60,478 nucleotides of DNA from Acidobacteriota bacterium (GTDB taxonomy: Bacteria; Acidobacteriota; Thermoanaerobaculia; Multivoradales; JAHZIX01). The position numbers and the translations under genes were made by a program. Every line of letters starts with the position of its first letter. Position 1 is the stretch's first letter. The notes under the pieces are model-generated. The model did not search any database. It saw only the letters and a program-made list of their open reading frames with translations, and was not told the origin of the DNA. Location: the NCBI GenBank assembly GCA_034211275.1, contig JAXHTF010000017.1, positions 1 through 60,478 on the forward strand. Reading direction: 5' to 3'. Below are positions 43,360-58,603 of this stretch, in pieces.

Positions 43360-44546
43360 AGACACCGATTCTCCCCGGAGCCACCATCGGCGTGCTGGGC
43401 AGCGGTCAGCTGGGCCGCATGCTCGCCTTTGCCGCCCGCCGCATGGGTTATCGAGTGCACACCTTCTCCCCCGGCCGCGACACCCCCACCGGCCAGGTCG
43501 CCGACCTGGAAGTGGTGGCCGAATACGACGACCTGGAGGCGGTGGAAGACTTCGCCCGCGGCGTCGATGTGGTGACCTTCGAATTCGAGAACGTCGCCGC
43601 CGAGGCCACCGCCGCCGCCGCCCGCCACGCTCCGGTGCGTCCCGACGGCTCGGTGCTCTACACGACCCAGAACCGCCTGCGGGAGAAGCGCTTCTTGGAG
43701 AGCAACGGCTTCCCGGTGGCTCCCTGGGTGGAGGTGCGGGATCTGGCCCAGCTGGAGGCGGGGGTCGACAAGCTGGGATGCCCGGCGGTGCTCAAGAGCG
43801 CCGGCTGGGGCTACGACGGCAAGGGTCAACGGCGCATCGGTGCTCCGGGGGACGCCGCAGCGGCGTGGGAGAGCTTGGATACCGACGAGGCGGTGCTGGA
43901 GGCTTTCGTGGATTTCGAGCAGGAGGTGTCGGTGGTGGCGGCGCGGGGCCTGGACGGCACCATGGCCCACTACGGGGTGATGGCCAATCAACACCGCCGG
44001 CACATCCTCGACGTCTCGGTGGCGCCGGCGCAGGTGCCCAAACAGGTGGCCAACGAGGCGGTGGAGCTGGCGCAGCAGATCGTCGAGCAGCTGGACGTGG
44101 TGGGCGTGCTCTGCGTCGAGCTCTTCCTAACCGCCGGCGGCGAGCTGCTGGTCAACGAGCTGGCGCCGCGCCCCCACAACTCCGGGCATCTCACCGTCGA
44201 CGCCTGCATCACCGACCAATTCGAGCAGCAATTGCGCGCCGTCTGCGGCCTGCCGCTGGGCTCCACCTACCAGCTACGGCCGGCGGCCATGGCGAATCTC
44301 TTGGGGGATCTTTGGGACGGCGGCGAGCCCAGCTGGACCAGCACCTGCCGTTTCCCGGAGGTCAAGCTGCACCTCTACGGCAAGGCGGAGCCGCGGTCGG
44401 GACGCAAGATGGGCCACCTCACCGCCCTCGGCAATAGTGTGGAGAGCGCCGAGGAGACAGTGCGGGAAGCGCGTCGGGCGCTGCGGGTGAAGATGGACAC
44501 CGGGGTGTTCCCGGTGCCCAACTTCGACGGCAAGAAAGACGATTAG
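43356..44546 (+). CDS. purK: 5-(carboxyamino)imidazole ribonucleotide synthase
   Basis: The ATP-grasp enzyme makes N5-CAIR from AIR and bicarbonate. The 396-residue protein starts with [20 protein letters not shown], then [18 protein letters not shown], and the ATP-grasp blocks [37 protein letters not shown] and NSGHLT. ATG 43356 overlaps the purE stop (ATGA). The frame is open upstream in purE, but that is not coding in this frame. Its product is the substrate of PurE, encoded just before it. Confidence 0.96.
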   Translation: MKTPILPGATIGVLGSGQLGRMLAFAARRMGYRVHTFSPGRDTPTGQVADLEVVAEYDDLEAVEDFARGVDVVTFEFENVAAEATAAAARHAPVRPDGSVLYTTQNRLREKRFLESNGFPVAPWVEVRDLAQLEAGVDKLGCPAVLKSAGWGYDGKGQRRIGAPGDAAAAWESLDTDEAVLEAFVDFEQEVSVVAARGLDGTMAHYGVMANQHRRHILDVSVAPAQVPKQVANEAVELAQQIVEQLDVVGVLCVELFLTAGGELLVNELAPRPHNSGHLTVDACITDQFEQQLRAVCGLPLGSTYQLRPAAMANLLGDLWDGGEPSWTSTCRFPEVKLHLYGKAEPRSGRKMGHLTALGNSVESAEETVREARRALRVKMDTGVFPVPNFDGKKDD

Positions 44547-44597
44547 GGGGGTTGTGCAGCGGACCTGAAGCGGAAGTCTGCGCGAATCCGGCCCCCC

Positions 44598-44620
44598 GCG
44601 AGGGGTTCGAAACCCCTCGC
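44598..44620. terminator. Perfect hairpin between convergent genes
   Basis: GCGAGGGGTT (44598-44607) pairs with AACCCCTCGC (44611-44620) around a CGA loop. There is no T-run on either side, so terminator activity between purK and the osmC-family gene is only possible. The rest of this 205-base gap shows nothing. Confidence 0.3.
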
Positions 44621-44751
44621 TAGTGCATATCGTCCCTGGCGGGACGACGCCCCCACCCGATCCAAGAGCCCGATCCAAGAGCCCAGCGAGGATTCCTGGG
44701 AGCGCCGGCTTCTAGCCGGCTTCGATCCCCAGCTCGCCGGCGGTGCCGCAG

Positions 44752-45177
44752 CTACTTCAGCGTCGCCTGGAGGGTGATGTCCGCTCCGGACAGGACCTTC
44801 GAGACGGGGCAATTCTCCTTCGCGCCCTTGGCCTGGGCCTGGAATTCGGTTTCGCTGATCTCCGGGATCTCAGCTTCCGTGACCAGGTCGATGCGAGTGA
44901 TGCCGAAGCCGCCGTCCACCGGCTCCAGATGCACCGTGGCGGTAGTGTGAATGCTGGTCGGCGTGAAGCCGGCCTTGCCCAATCCTGCCGACAGCGCCAT
45001 GGAAAAACAACCGGCGTGGGCTGCTGCGATGAGCTCCTCCGGGTTGGTGCCGTCACCGCTCTCGAAGCGGGAGGGGAAGGAGTAGGCTCCTTCGTAGGCC
45101 CCGCTGCCGAGCTTCATCGTTCCCTGACCTTCCTTCAGCGATCCCTGCCATCGGGCTTGTGAGCTTCTCTTCGGCAT
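44752..45177 (-). CDS. OsmC-family peroxiredoxin-like protein
   Basis: A 141-residue thiol peroxidase of the OsmC subgroup. It has both catalytic cysteines, Cys57 in AAHAGCFSMALSAGL and Cys123 in KENCPVSKVLSGA, with the helical arrangement of the family. It reduces organic peroxides in the cytoplasm. ATG 45177 has a GAGGAGAGA ribosome site upstream. It is convergent with purK. A partial inverted repeat, ATGAG-N9-CTCAT, lies upstream near 45260 and could be a regulator site. Confidence 0.93.
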   Translation of the reverse strand: MPKRSSQARWQGSLKEGQGTMKLGSGAYEGAYSFPSRFESGDGTNPEELIAAAHAGCFSMALSAGLGKAGFTPTSIHTTATVHLEPVDGGFGITRIDLVTEAEIPEISETEFQAQAKGAKENCPVSKVLSGADITLQATLK

Positions 45178-45347
45178 ATGTCTCTCCTCGTGTCTGTGAA
45201 GTATTCAAGTTGGCTCCCGCACTGATGCGGGCACGGGAAGTCTATCGGTCATGTTCTGGTATGAGTGAGTTTGTCTCATTCGGGCTGTCCTGAAGATATC
45301 CCCGACCGCCAGGATTGATTCTCATCCTCGCGGGTGATTCGAGAAGC

Positions 45348-45513
45348 CTAGGAGCTTGCTGAAAAACCCGCGTCGCGCTCCGAGCGGCTCTTTTCGGCCG
45401 AATCTTCGTTGTCGAACCTCGACGATTCCCGAATCGCCTACGGTTCTCCGCCTTGATTCTGCTCGAAAAATTCTCGCTCTCGCTTGCGACTGACTTTTTC
45501 AGCAAGCTCCTAG
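45348..45513. repeat. MITE-like element with terminal inverted repeats
   Basis: The 19-base ends are perfect inverted repeats: CTAGGAGCTTGCTGAAAAA at 45348 and its complement ending at 45513. The inside shows no open frame of value. CTA and TAG at the edges would fit a TA target-site duplication. It looks like a non-autonomous remnant of a transposon. Confidence 0.75.
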
Positions 45514-45574
45514 AGTCGGTCTTTTCAGGACAGTGGAGCTCCCTCGTCCACAGCGGAGCCCTGGCGGCACAGCG

Positions 45575-45663
45575 GAGCCCCGGAGGGGCGGAGGCATCTA
45601 GCCCGGGGCGTGAGCCCCGGGTGTGCGATCCGAAGAATTCCCAAGCCCCGGAGGGGCGATAGG
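45575..45663. repeat. REP-like palindromic repeat
   Basis: AGCCCCGGAGGGGCG occurs twice, near 45576 and 45644, flanking the hairpin TAGCCCGGGGCGTGAGCCCCGGG. The pattern is that of short palindromic intergenic repeats. Confidence 0.65.
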
Positions 45664-45671
45664 CACTGCCG

Positions 45672-47246
45672 TCACTTCCCGCAATCACTACAGCTCGCCG
45701 ACCACTCCGAGAGGTCGCCGCCCTCGAAGCCGGCGCTGAACACCGCCTCGGCGCTGGGGGCGCCGGCGAGGTCGGCCATGGCCGCGACGTTCATGCGCAG
45801 CGTCTCGCCGCCCATGGCGAGGGATATGTTGGCGGGCAGGTCGGTGGTGCGGTGGTAGTGAGGGTAGACATCCCAATCGTTCTCGATCACCAGCAGCGCC
45901 GGCAGGCCACGGTTGAGGTAGGGCACGTGGTCGGAGCCGAAGGGGAAGGTGGAGGTGACGATGCGCAGGTTGGTGTACTGGGCCGCCGCTGCGGCGTAGA
46001 GATCCATCAATGCCACGTTGGATGAGTTGGATTCGAGCAGCGAATCCAGGTCTGCATCGCCGGAGTAGCCGATCATGTCCATGATCTGGACGCTGCGGAT
46101 CTTCCCGCCATTGCCCTGGGCGATGAGGTCCGAAGCGTGGTCGGTGCTGCCGAAGAGGCCCTGCTCCTCCCCCGAGTAGCAGATGAAGAAGAGGGTCTCC
46201 GCCGGCCGGTAGGCGGTGAAGGCCCGGGCCATCTCCAGGACGCCGGCGCAGCCGGAGGCGTTGTCCTCGGCACCGGGGGCGGCGACGCTGGTGTTCTGGG
46301 ACGTGGCGTCGTAGTGGGCGCCGATGATGTGCCAGGCGTCAGGGCGCAGAGTGCCGGGGAGCTGCGCCACCACGTTCCAGGCGGTGGTGCCGCCGACGGA
46401 GAAGCTCTCGGTGCCCACCAGGAGATGGGGGAGGGCCTGGAATTGCTGCACCAGCCAGTCCCGCGCCTGGTCGATATTGCTGTTGCCGTTGGTGGTGTGG
46501 CGGTTCCAGCCCGCGAGGATGCTGATGTCGCTGAACCAGCGGGCATCGTCGATGTGGTCCACCAGCAGCTGAACCCCGGCGGCGAATCCGCGGCGCGGGC
46601 TCTTGGGATTCCAACGCTCCGGGCGGTTGGCCTGCTGCGCCGCCAGCACGGTGTCGGGGCCCAGGGGAATCGCCCGCTGGTGCAGACCGCGGCAGTCTTC
46701 CTCAGGAAGGTGCGCCGGATCGGAAAGCAGCGGTTCGGAAAGGGCCGGAAGCGAGGCGGCGGCGACCACCAGCCGGCCTCGGGCAGCGGTCAAGGGCGTG
46801 GCTCCCGGCGGCAGGGTCGGAGTGCCGTGGGAGCGTTGCACCAGGTAGACACCGTGGCCCGGCGGCAGCGCCGGCAGCGAGCGCAACCAGGTGATCCGGC
46901 GGGCGGCCTCCAGGGCTTCCTCGGTTCCCGCCAGCAGCAGCTCGTCGTCGACCTCGATCCACCAGTTGAGGCCGGGCAGGGCCTTGAGCTCTTCCAGGGC
47001 TTCCGGGCCGATGCGATGGATGTCCGCCACCGCTAGCTGCTGGCCGGCGCGAAGGCTCACGGTCTCCTTTCCTTGGGCCCTTTCCTGGACCCTTTCCTGG
47101 GCCGTTGCTTGGGCCGCGAGCGGCAAGGCGACGAGGAAGGCGGCGGTGAAGAGAGCGACGAGGCGAGGGATCGCAAGTCGCCGGCTCCGCCGGCGGGAGG
47201 GGGCTTGAGGGGCAATCGTTGTGAGCTGGTTGTGAGTTGGGATCAT
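45672..47246 (-). CDS. Secreted M28-family metallopeptidase
   Basis: A zinc aminopeptidase-type protein of about 524 residues. It has a signal peptide (LVALFTAAFLVALPLAAQA), a propeptide-like N-terminal region, and the M28 domain with zinc ligands in IIGAHYDAT, GAEDNASGCAG, CYSGEEQGLFGS, MIGYSGD and GSDHVPYL. The C-terminus AVFSAGFEGGDLSEWS is a short tail motif of exported proteins. ATG 47246 has CAGGAG six bases upstream; an earlier in-frame ATG at 47312 lies within the promoter region. Confidence 0.92.
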   Translation of the reverse strand: MIPTHNQLTTIAPQAPSRRRSRRLAIPRLVALFTAAFLVALPLAAQATAQERVQERAQGKETVSLRAGQQLAVADIHRIGPEALEELKALPGLNWWIEVDDELLLAGTEEALEAARRITWLRSLPALPPGHGVYLVQRSHGTPTLPPGATPLTAARGRLVVAAASLPALSEPLLSDPAHLPEEDCRGLHQRAIPLGPDTVLAAQQANRPERWNPKSPRRGFAAGVQLLVDHIDDARWFSDISILAGWNRHTTNGNSNIDQARDWLVQQFQALPHLLVGTESFSVGGTTAWNVVAQLPGTLRPDAWHIIGAHYDATSQNTSVAAPGAEDNASGCAGVLEMARAFTAYRPAETLFFICYSGEEQGLFGSTDHASDLIAQGNGGKIRSVQIMDMIGYSGDADLDSLLESNSSNVALMDLYAAAAAQYTNLRIVTSTFPFGSDHVPYLNRGLPALLVIENDWDVYPHYHRTTDLPANISLAMGGETLRMNVAAMADLAGAPSAEAVFSAGFEGGDLSEWSASCSDCGK

Positions 47247-47282
47247 GGAGAGCTCCTGGTTCAGGCTGGGCGAGAACAAACG

Positions 47283-47312
47283 ATAGCACGCTCTCGATAG
47301 CTGTGGAATCAA
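47283..47312 (-). promoter_or_regulatory. Candidate sigma-70 promoter of the M28 gene
   Basis: On the minus strand TTGATT (complement of 47307-47312) and TGCTAT (complement of 47283-47288) are 18 bases apart. Transcription would start about 30 bases before the ATG. Confidence 0.4.
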
Positions 47313-47409
47313 TGTGATATCATCTTGGAATCAGATCGGCGCTGGGCTTCCGGTGAACATCCCATCGGTCCAGTAGCCGCCCCAAGAACGAACTTGGAGG
47401 ATCGATTCC

Positions 47410-48303
47410 ATGAGCAAGCATCAGCCTCTGGTAGGGAGAGAAACTCTTTCGTCGGCACTGGCCGGCATTCCCGTCTTGGTCATCCTTTTGCTCTTCATCG
47501 CCGCCGCCGGCGCTGTCTTCATCTACGGCGTGCAAAGCCATCAGCCGGCGATCATTGTCTGCAGCATGGTGGGAGTCGCGCTGGCGGCTCTCCTCCTGGC
47601 GGGCTTGTTCACCGTCAATCCCAACGAGGCGCGGGTGCTCCAGCTCTTTGGCGAGTACCGCGCCAGCGTGCGCCGGCCCGGCCTGCGTTGGGCCAATCCC
47701 TTTTACACCAAGAAGAAGGTGTCGGTGCGGGTGCGCAACTTCGAGACCGGCAAGCTCAAAGTCAACGACAGCTCCGGCAATCCCATCGAGATCGCCGCGG
47801 TGGTGGTGTGGCGGGTCACCGACACCTTCGAGGCGCTGTTCAACGTCGACGACTACCAGAACTTCGTTTCGGTGCAGAGCGAGTCGGCGGTGCGCGCCCT
47901 GGCCACCCACTATCCTTATGGGGCTTTCACGGAGGAGGGGGAGGTGGCGCTGAGCAGCCATACGGCGGAGATATCGGAGAAGCTTCAGGGGCAGGTCCAA
48001 GACCGCCTGGCGGATGCTGGCATCGAGGTGCTGGAGACGCGCATCAGCCACCTCGCCTACTCGCCGGAGATCGCCGCGGCGATGCTCCAGGTGCAGCAGG
48101 CCTCGGCGGTGGTGGCCGCCCGGGAGAAGATCGTCGAAGGTGCGGTGGGCATGGTGGAGCACGCGCTGGACATGCTCTCCGGCCGCGAGGTGGTGGAGCT
48201 GGACGATGAGCGCCGCGCCTCCATGGTGAGCAACCTCTTGGTGGTCCTGTGTAGCGACCGCCACACCCAGCCGGTGGTCAACACCGGCACGCTGCATAAC
48301 TAG
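47410..48303 (+). CDS. SPFH/stomatin-prohibitin family protein
   Basis: A 297-residue protein with two N-terminal TM helices (about 20-45 and 50-68) and an SPFH domain ([57 protein letters not shown]). A C-terminal helical part carries [20 protein letters not shown]. Such proteins oligomerise at the membrane and often work with a protease; none is adjacent. The start has TTGGAGGATCG seven bases upstream. It is followed by a small ribbon-helix-helix gene 17 bases on, so the two are probably co-transcribed, an arrangement known for some SPFH proteins. Confidence 0.92.
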   Translation: MSKHQPLVGRETLSSALAGIPVLVILLLFIAAAGAVFIYGVQSHQPAIIVCSMVGVALAALLLAGLFTVNPNEARVLQLFGEYRASVRRPGLRWANPFYTKKKVSVRVRNFETGKLKVNDSSGNPIEIAAVVVWRVTDTFEALFNVDDYQNFVSVQSESAVRALATHYPYGAFTEEGEVALSSHTAEISEKLQGQVQDRLADAGIEVLETRISHLAYSPEIAAAMLQVQQASAVVAAREKIVEGAVGMVEHALDMLSGREVVELDDERRASMVSNLLVVLCSDRHTQPVVNTGTLHN

Positions 48304-48320
48304 CTCCGTCGGGAGGGAGT

Positions 48321-48530
48321 GTGGCCAAGCGCAAAGCCTTTTTGCTGCGCATCGATCCGCGGCTCTACGACGCCCTGCATCGTTGGGCGGACGATGAATT
48401 GCGCAGCGTCAACGGGCAGATTGAGTATCTGCTGCGGGATCAGCTCAAGCGCGCCGGGCGGTTGCCCAAGAGGCGGCCGCCGGCGGACTCCCCGTCGGCG
48501 CCGGACGACGGGGCTGAGGAAGGCTCTTGA
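48321..48530 (+). CDS. Small Arc-like (ribbon-helix-helix) protein
   Basis: A 69-residue basic protein starting at GTG 48321, preceded by GGGAGG. It opens with [20 protein letters not shown], the strand and helix of an Arc-type DNA-binding fold, then [17 protein letters not shown], the second helix. The tail is Pro/Asp-rich. It is close behind the SPFH gene. The protein may be a local regulator or an antitoxin-like factor, but no toxin gene is adjacent. Confidence 0.85.
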   Translation: MAKRKAFLLRIDPRLYDALHRWADDELRSVNGQIEYLLRDQLKRAGRLPKRRPPADSPSAPDDGAEEGS

Positions 48531-48565
48531 TGGACCTTTCTCGGTCCCAGGATCGAGCCTGCTAA

Positions 48566-50245
<1,680 letters not shown>

Positions 50246-50374
50246 TCGTGTCTATAGGAGTGGGGCCGTTAGGCTCGAAACCCCGGAGGTCGTTGGGAAT
50301 CCCGCGGCCATCGGAAGGGTTATCTTCAACGGAAGTCAGCGGTCTCTTGCCGAGGCCGCTCTCCGGCACCACTC

Positions 50375-52273
50375 ATGATACCGACCAGCAGCCATCTTCG
50401 ACCGCGACTGCCCGCCCCTCCCGTGGGGCTGGCGGCGCGGCAGTGGGGAGCTCTGGCGCTGGTCGCTGGCCTCGCGGCCCTGCTCTTAGCGCTGGCGGCG
50501 ATGCCCGCCCTCGCCGCGGATTCCGCCACCAAGGCCTCCCGGCAGAGCTGGCTGCGCCTCGATAGTCCCCACTTCACCCTCTTCAGCGCCACCGACGCGG
50601 GGACGGCGCGGCGGGTGGGGCAGGACTTGGAGACGCTCCGCGCCGCACTCTCCTTCTGGCTCGACGGTGAGGAGGTGCACTCTCCCGTCCCCACCACCAT
50701 CTACGTCTTCGCCGACGACCGCTCCTTTCTGCCCTACAAGCAGGGCGTGCGGGGCGAAGCCCAGGGCGTCGCCGGCTACTTCATCTCCCATCCCTTGGGC
50801 AACTACGTCGCCCTCGACGGCAGTCCGCGGGCGGACCCCTCGCGCATCCTCTACCACGAGTATCTGCACTATTTCATCGCCAACAACCTGCCGGGGGTGC
50901 CCCTGTGGTTCAACGAAGGGTTGGCGGAGTTCTACAGCACGTTCGAGGCGCGGGGAGACCGGGTCGAGCTGGGTCGGCCCCTGGAACATCACCTGCGCTG
51001 GATGCAGCGCCACCCCAACCTCTCGCTGGCCGATCTCTTCGCCGTCGGGGTCGAGTCCGACGAGTACAATGAGAGCTCCCGCCGCGGTGGTTTCTACGCC
51101 CAGAGTTGGGCTCTCGTGCACTACCTGATGGTGGGCGACGGGGAGCGTAGCGAACAATTGATTCGCTTCCTCGAGCAGGTCGTCGCCGGCGTCGAGGTGG
51201 ACGATGCCTTTCACCAGGCCTTCGACACCGACTATCGGACGCTGGAGCGGGAGCTGGAGGCCTATCTGGCACAGCCGAGCCTGCCGGGCCTGCAGCTGTC
51301 GGTGGCCGGTTTGAAGGCGGCGACGGTGCCCGGAACGGTGACCGACTTGCCGCGGGCCGAGACCCTCTACCGGCTGGGAGATCTGTTGGCCTACGCCGCG
51401 CCCCGTCGGGCCGAGGCTGCGCGGAGCCACTTCCTGGAGGCGTTGGAGCTCGATCCGCGGCATGGAGGAGCTTGGGCGGGGCTTGGCTACCTGGAGGATC
51501 AGACGGAGAGCTGGGACGATGCCCGCGGCTACTATGAGCGGGCGTTGGAGCTGGCCTTCGGCGATTTCCGCATTCACTATCTCTACGGCCGCAACCTGCT
51601 GGCTCCCTGGGTCGGCCGCCGGCTCACCGCCGCGGAGCTGGAGGGCCGCGCCGAGAGGGAGATCGCCGCCGCGCGCGGTGCCTTCCAGCGCAGCCTCGGG
51701 CTCAATCCCGACTTCCCCGAAGCTTGGGTCGGCCTGGGCGCTGCCTATGCTCTGGAGCCTGAGGCCTCGGAGCGCGGTCTCGAAGCCCTGAAGCAGGCTC
51801 GCCGGCTGCTACCCTCCCGCGGCGACGTGGTGTTCAATCTGGCGGTGACCTACGCCCGGTTGGGGCGCCGAGAAGAGGCCCGGGCGGTGATTGAGCGGGA
51901 TCTGGCGCGGCTGGGGGACGAGCAGATGGTGGAGGCCGCCACCGAGGCGGTGCTGCGAGCGGATCTGGAGCATGCCAGCGAGCTCTTGGAGGCTGGCCGG
52001 GTGGAGCCCGCTCTGGCGCTGCTCGAGGAAATCTCGGAGCTCACCTCCGATCCGGTGTGGCGGCTGGATTTGCTGCGGCAACTGGAGCAAGTACGCTCCG
52101 TCGAGCGGCATAATCGGCAAGTGGATCGTTTCAATGCTGCCGTGCAGGCGGCCAACAGCGGCCGGAGTCGGGACGCCCAGGCGTTGGTGGAGGACCTTTT
52201 GGAGGAAGATCTGGACCCTCAGCTGGAGCGTTCCGCGCGGAGCTTGCTGGATCAATTGCGCGCCAAGAATTGA
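50375..52273 (+). CDS. Secreted DUF1570-like metallopeptidase with TPR repeats
   Basis: A 632-residue protein. It has a signal or TM segment (about residues 28-48), a gluzincin-like zinc motif HEYLH (161-165) and a downstream glutamate in WFNEGLAEF (Glu181), an arrangement seen in DUF1570/M-type peptidases. TPR-like repeats fill the C-terminal half (about residues 345-620). The two halves suggest a peptidase tethered to a protein-binding scaffold. Activity has not been shown for most such proteins. It ends 178 bases before sucA. Confidence 0.82.
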   Translation: MIPTSSHLRPRLPAPPVGLAARQWGALALVAGLAALLLALAAMPALAADSATKASRQSWLRLDSPHFTLFSATDAGTARRVGQDLETLRAALSFWLDGEEVHSPVPTTIYVFADDRSFLPYKQGVRGEAQGVAGYFISHPLGNYVALDGSPRADPSRILYHEYLHYFIANNLPGVPLWFNEGLAEFYSTFEARGDRVELGRPLEHHLRWMQRHPNLSLADLFAVGVESDEYNESSRRGGFYAQSWALVHYLMVGDGERSEQLIRFLEQVVAGVEVDDAFHQAFDTDYRTLERELEAYLAQPSLPGLQLSVAGLKAATVPGTVTDLPRAETLYRLGDLLAYAAPRRAEAARSHFLEALELDPRHGGAWAGLGYLEDQTESWDDARGYYERALELAFGDFRIHYLYGRNLLAPWVGRRLTAAELEGRAEREIAAARGAFQRSLGLNPDFPEAWVGLGAAYALEPEASERGLEALKQARRLLPSRGDVVFNLAVTYARLGRREEARAVIERDLARLGDEQMVEAATEAVLRADLEHASELLEAGRVEPALALLEEISELTSDPVWRLDLLRQLEQVRSVERHNRQVDRFNAAVQAANSGRSRDAQALVEDLLEEDLDPQLERSARSLLDQLRAKN

Positions 52274-52279
52274 CGCCAC

Positions 52280-52308
52280 CTGAACTTTTCGCATCCCTTG
52301 CATACAAT
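52280..52308 (+). promoter_or_regulatory. Candidate promoter of the sucA operon
   Basis: TACAAT at 52303-52308 is a good -10 box. CTGAAC at 52280-52285, 17 bases upstream, is a weak -35. The leader then has an 8-bp GC hairpin (52364-52384). The gap before sucA holds nothing else. Confidence 0.35.
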
Positions 52309-52450
52309 GGACTCGAGCGCGGGCACGGCGGCTCGGAGCCCACGGATGGGTTTCACCCTGCCCGGCCGAGGTGTTGCCTCGGCCCGAGAGGGCGTTGGAG
52401 CCGTCCGCGTTCGGAGACTCGAGTTTCAAGAGTAGGGAGCTACCGAAGAC

Positions 52451-55717
<3,267 letters not shown>

Positions 55718-55800
55718 TGATCGGGAGCCTGATCGAGCGCGGCCCCGGCGTCCTCCGCCGGTCCGCGAAGAGATAGAGCGAGACAGGAGCAGAACGCGAC

Positions 55801-57135
55801 ATGGCGATCGAATTGAAAGTACCTTCCGCCGGCGAATCCATCACCGAGGTGGTGATCGGCGATTGGCTCATCGACGAAGGCTCTTTCGTCGAGGTGGACG
55901 ACGACGTGGTGGTCATCGAGACCGACAAGGCGTCCATGGAGCTTCCGGCTCCGGTCTCGGGAACCCTGACCAAGATCCTGGTCCAGACCGGCGACACCGT
56001 CGAGGTGGGCGCGGTGATCGGGTTGATGGAAGAGGGCGAAGCGGATTCCGGCGACGGCGGAGAGAGCGACGACGACGAGGAAGCCGCGGAAGACGATTCC
56101 AGCGATTCCGGCGACGAGGCTGCCGCGGAGGAAGATTCCGCCGGTGAGGACGACTCCGGCGAGGAATCCGGTGAGCCGCGCATCATGCCGGCGGCCCAGC
56201 GGCTCCTCGACGAGCACGGCCTGAAGGCCTCCGCGGTTCGCGCCACCGGCCCCGGCGGCCGGCTGCTCAAGGAGGACGTCCAACGTCATCTGGACGGCGG
56301 CGAGGACAAGGCCGACGATAAGAAGGCCGACGGCAAGAAGAAGGAAGCGGCGAAGAAGTCGCCCGAGAAGAAGAGCGGCGAGAAGAAGCCCGCATCGAGC
56401 CCTGCCCGGCCTGCGGGCCAAGCCTCCGGCGGCTCGCGCCAGGAGGAGACGGTGCGCATGACCACCCTGCGCAAGCTCATCGCCGAGCGTCTGGTGGGTG
56501 CCCAGCAGGATGCCGCCCTCCTGACCACCTTCAACGAGGTGGATATGTCGGCGGTGATGAACCTGCGGCGGGCCCACCAGGAGGCCTTCAAGAAGCGCTA
56601 TGGCATCAAGGTGGGCTTCATGTCCTTCTTCGTCAAGGCGGTGATCGAGGGCCTCAAGGAGATCCCCGGCCTCAACGCCGAGATCCGCGACGGCAACATC
56701 GTCTACAAGAACTACTACGACATCGGGGTCGCCGTCGGCGGCGGCAAGGGGCTGGTGGTGCCGGTGATCCGCAACACCGAGCGCTTGAGCTTCGCCGAGA
56801 TCGAGCAGGCCATCGCCGACCTCGCCACCCGCGCCCGGGACAACGAGCTCTCCCCCGACGAGCTCCAGGGGGGCACTTTCACCATCAGCAACGGCGGCAT
56901 CTACGGCTCCATGCTCTCCACCCCCATCGTCAATCCGCCCCAGAGCGGCATCCTCGGCATGCACAACATCGTCGAGCGGCCGGTGGCGGTGGACGGCGAG
57001 GTGGTGATCCGCCCGATCATGTATCTGGCCCTGACCTACGACCACCGGGTCGTGGACGGCCGCGAGGCGGTGACCTTCCTGGTGCGCGTCAAGGAGTGTC
57101 TCGAGGATCCCGCCCGCATGCTCCTGGAGGTTTGA
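55801..57135 (+). CDS. sucB: 2-oxoglutarate dehydrogenase E2, dihydrolipoamide succinyltransferase
   Basis: The E2 core carries the succinyl group to CoA. The 444-residue protein has one lipoyl domain with Lys43 in [12 protein letters not shown], an acidic linker, the E3-binding domain ([20 protein letters not shown]), a Lys/Ala-rich linker (about 165-205), and the catalytic domain ending in TYDHRVVDG with His415. The domain order is standard. It lies 83 bases after sucA and one base before lpd. Confidence 0.96.
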   Translation: MAIELKVPSAGESITEVVIGDWLIDEGSFVEVDDDVVVIETDKASMELPAPVSGTLTKILVQTGDTVEVGAVIGLMEEGEADSGDGGESDDDEEAAEDDSSDSGDEAAAEEDSAGEDDSGEESGEPRIMPAAQRLLDEHGLKASAVRATGPGGRLLKEDVQRHLDGGEDKADDKKADGKKKEAAKKSPEKKSGEKKPASSPARPAGQASGGSRQEETVRMTTLRKLIAERLVGAQQDAALLTTFNEVDMSAVMNLRRAHQEAFKKRYGIKVGFMSFFVKAVIEGLKEIPGLNAEIRDGNIVYKNYYDIGVAVGGGKGLVVPVIRNTERLSFAEIEQAIADLATRARDNELSPDELQGGTFTISNGGIYGSMLSTPIVNPPQSGILGMHNIVERPVAVDGEVVIRPIMYLALTYDHRVVDGREAVTFLVRVKECLEDPARMLLEV

Positions 57136-57136
57136 G

Positions 57137-58555
<1,419 letters not shown>

Positions 58556-58603
58556 CCGCGCGCTTCGCTCCGTAGACTGCCTGCTCCCCACGAGGAGAAC
58601 CGC

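Larger units (their letters stand above)
45178..45671. other. Repeat-rich intergenic region
   Basis: A 494-base gap holding the MITE-like element at 45348-45513 and the REP-like element at 45575-45663. No gene is credible here. It lies upstream of the osmC-family gene and downstream of the M28 gene. Confidence 0.6.

Noticed and set aside
44591-44640. A T-arm-like sequence (GGGGTTCGAAACCCC) that could be the end of a tRNA, possibly selC.
   Set aside because: No upstream strand pairs with the would-be acceptor end, and no D-arm or anticodon arm can be drawn. It is a simple hairpin.
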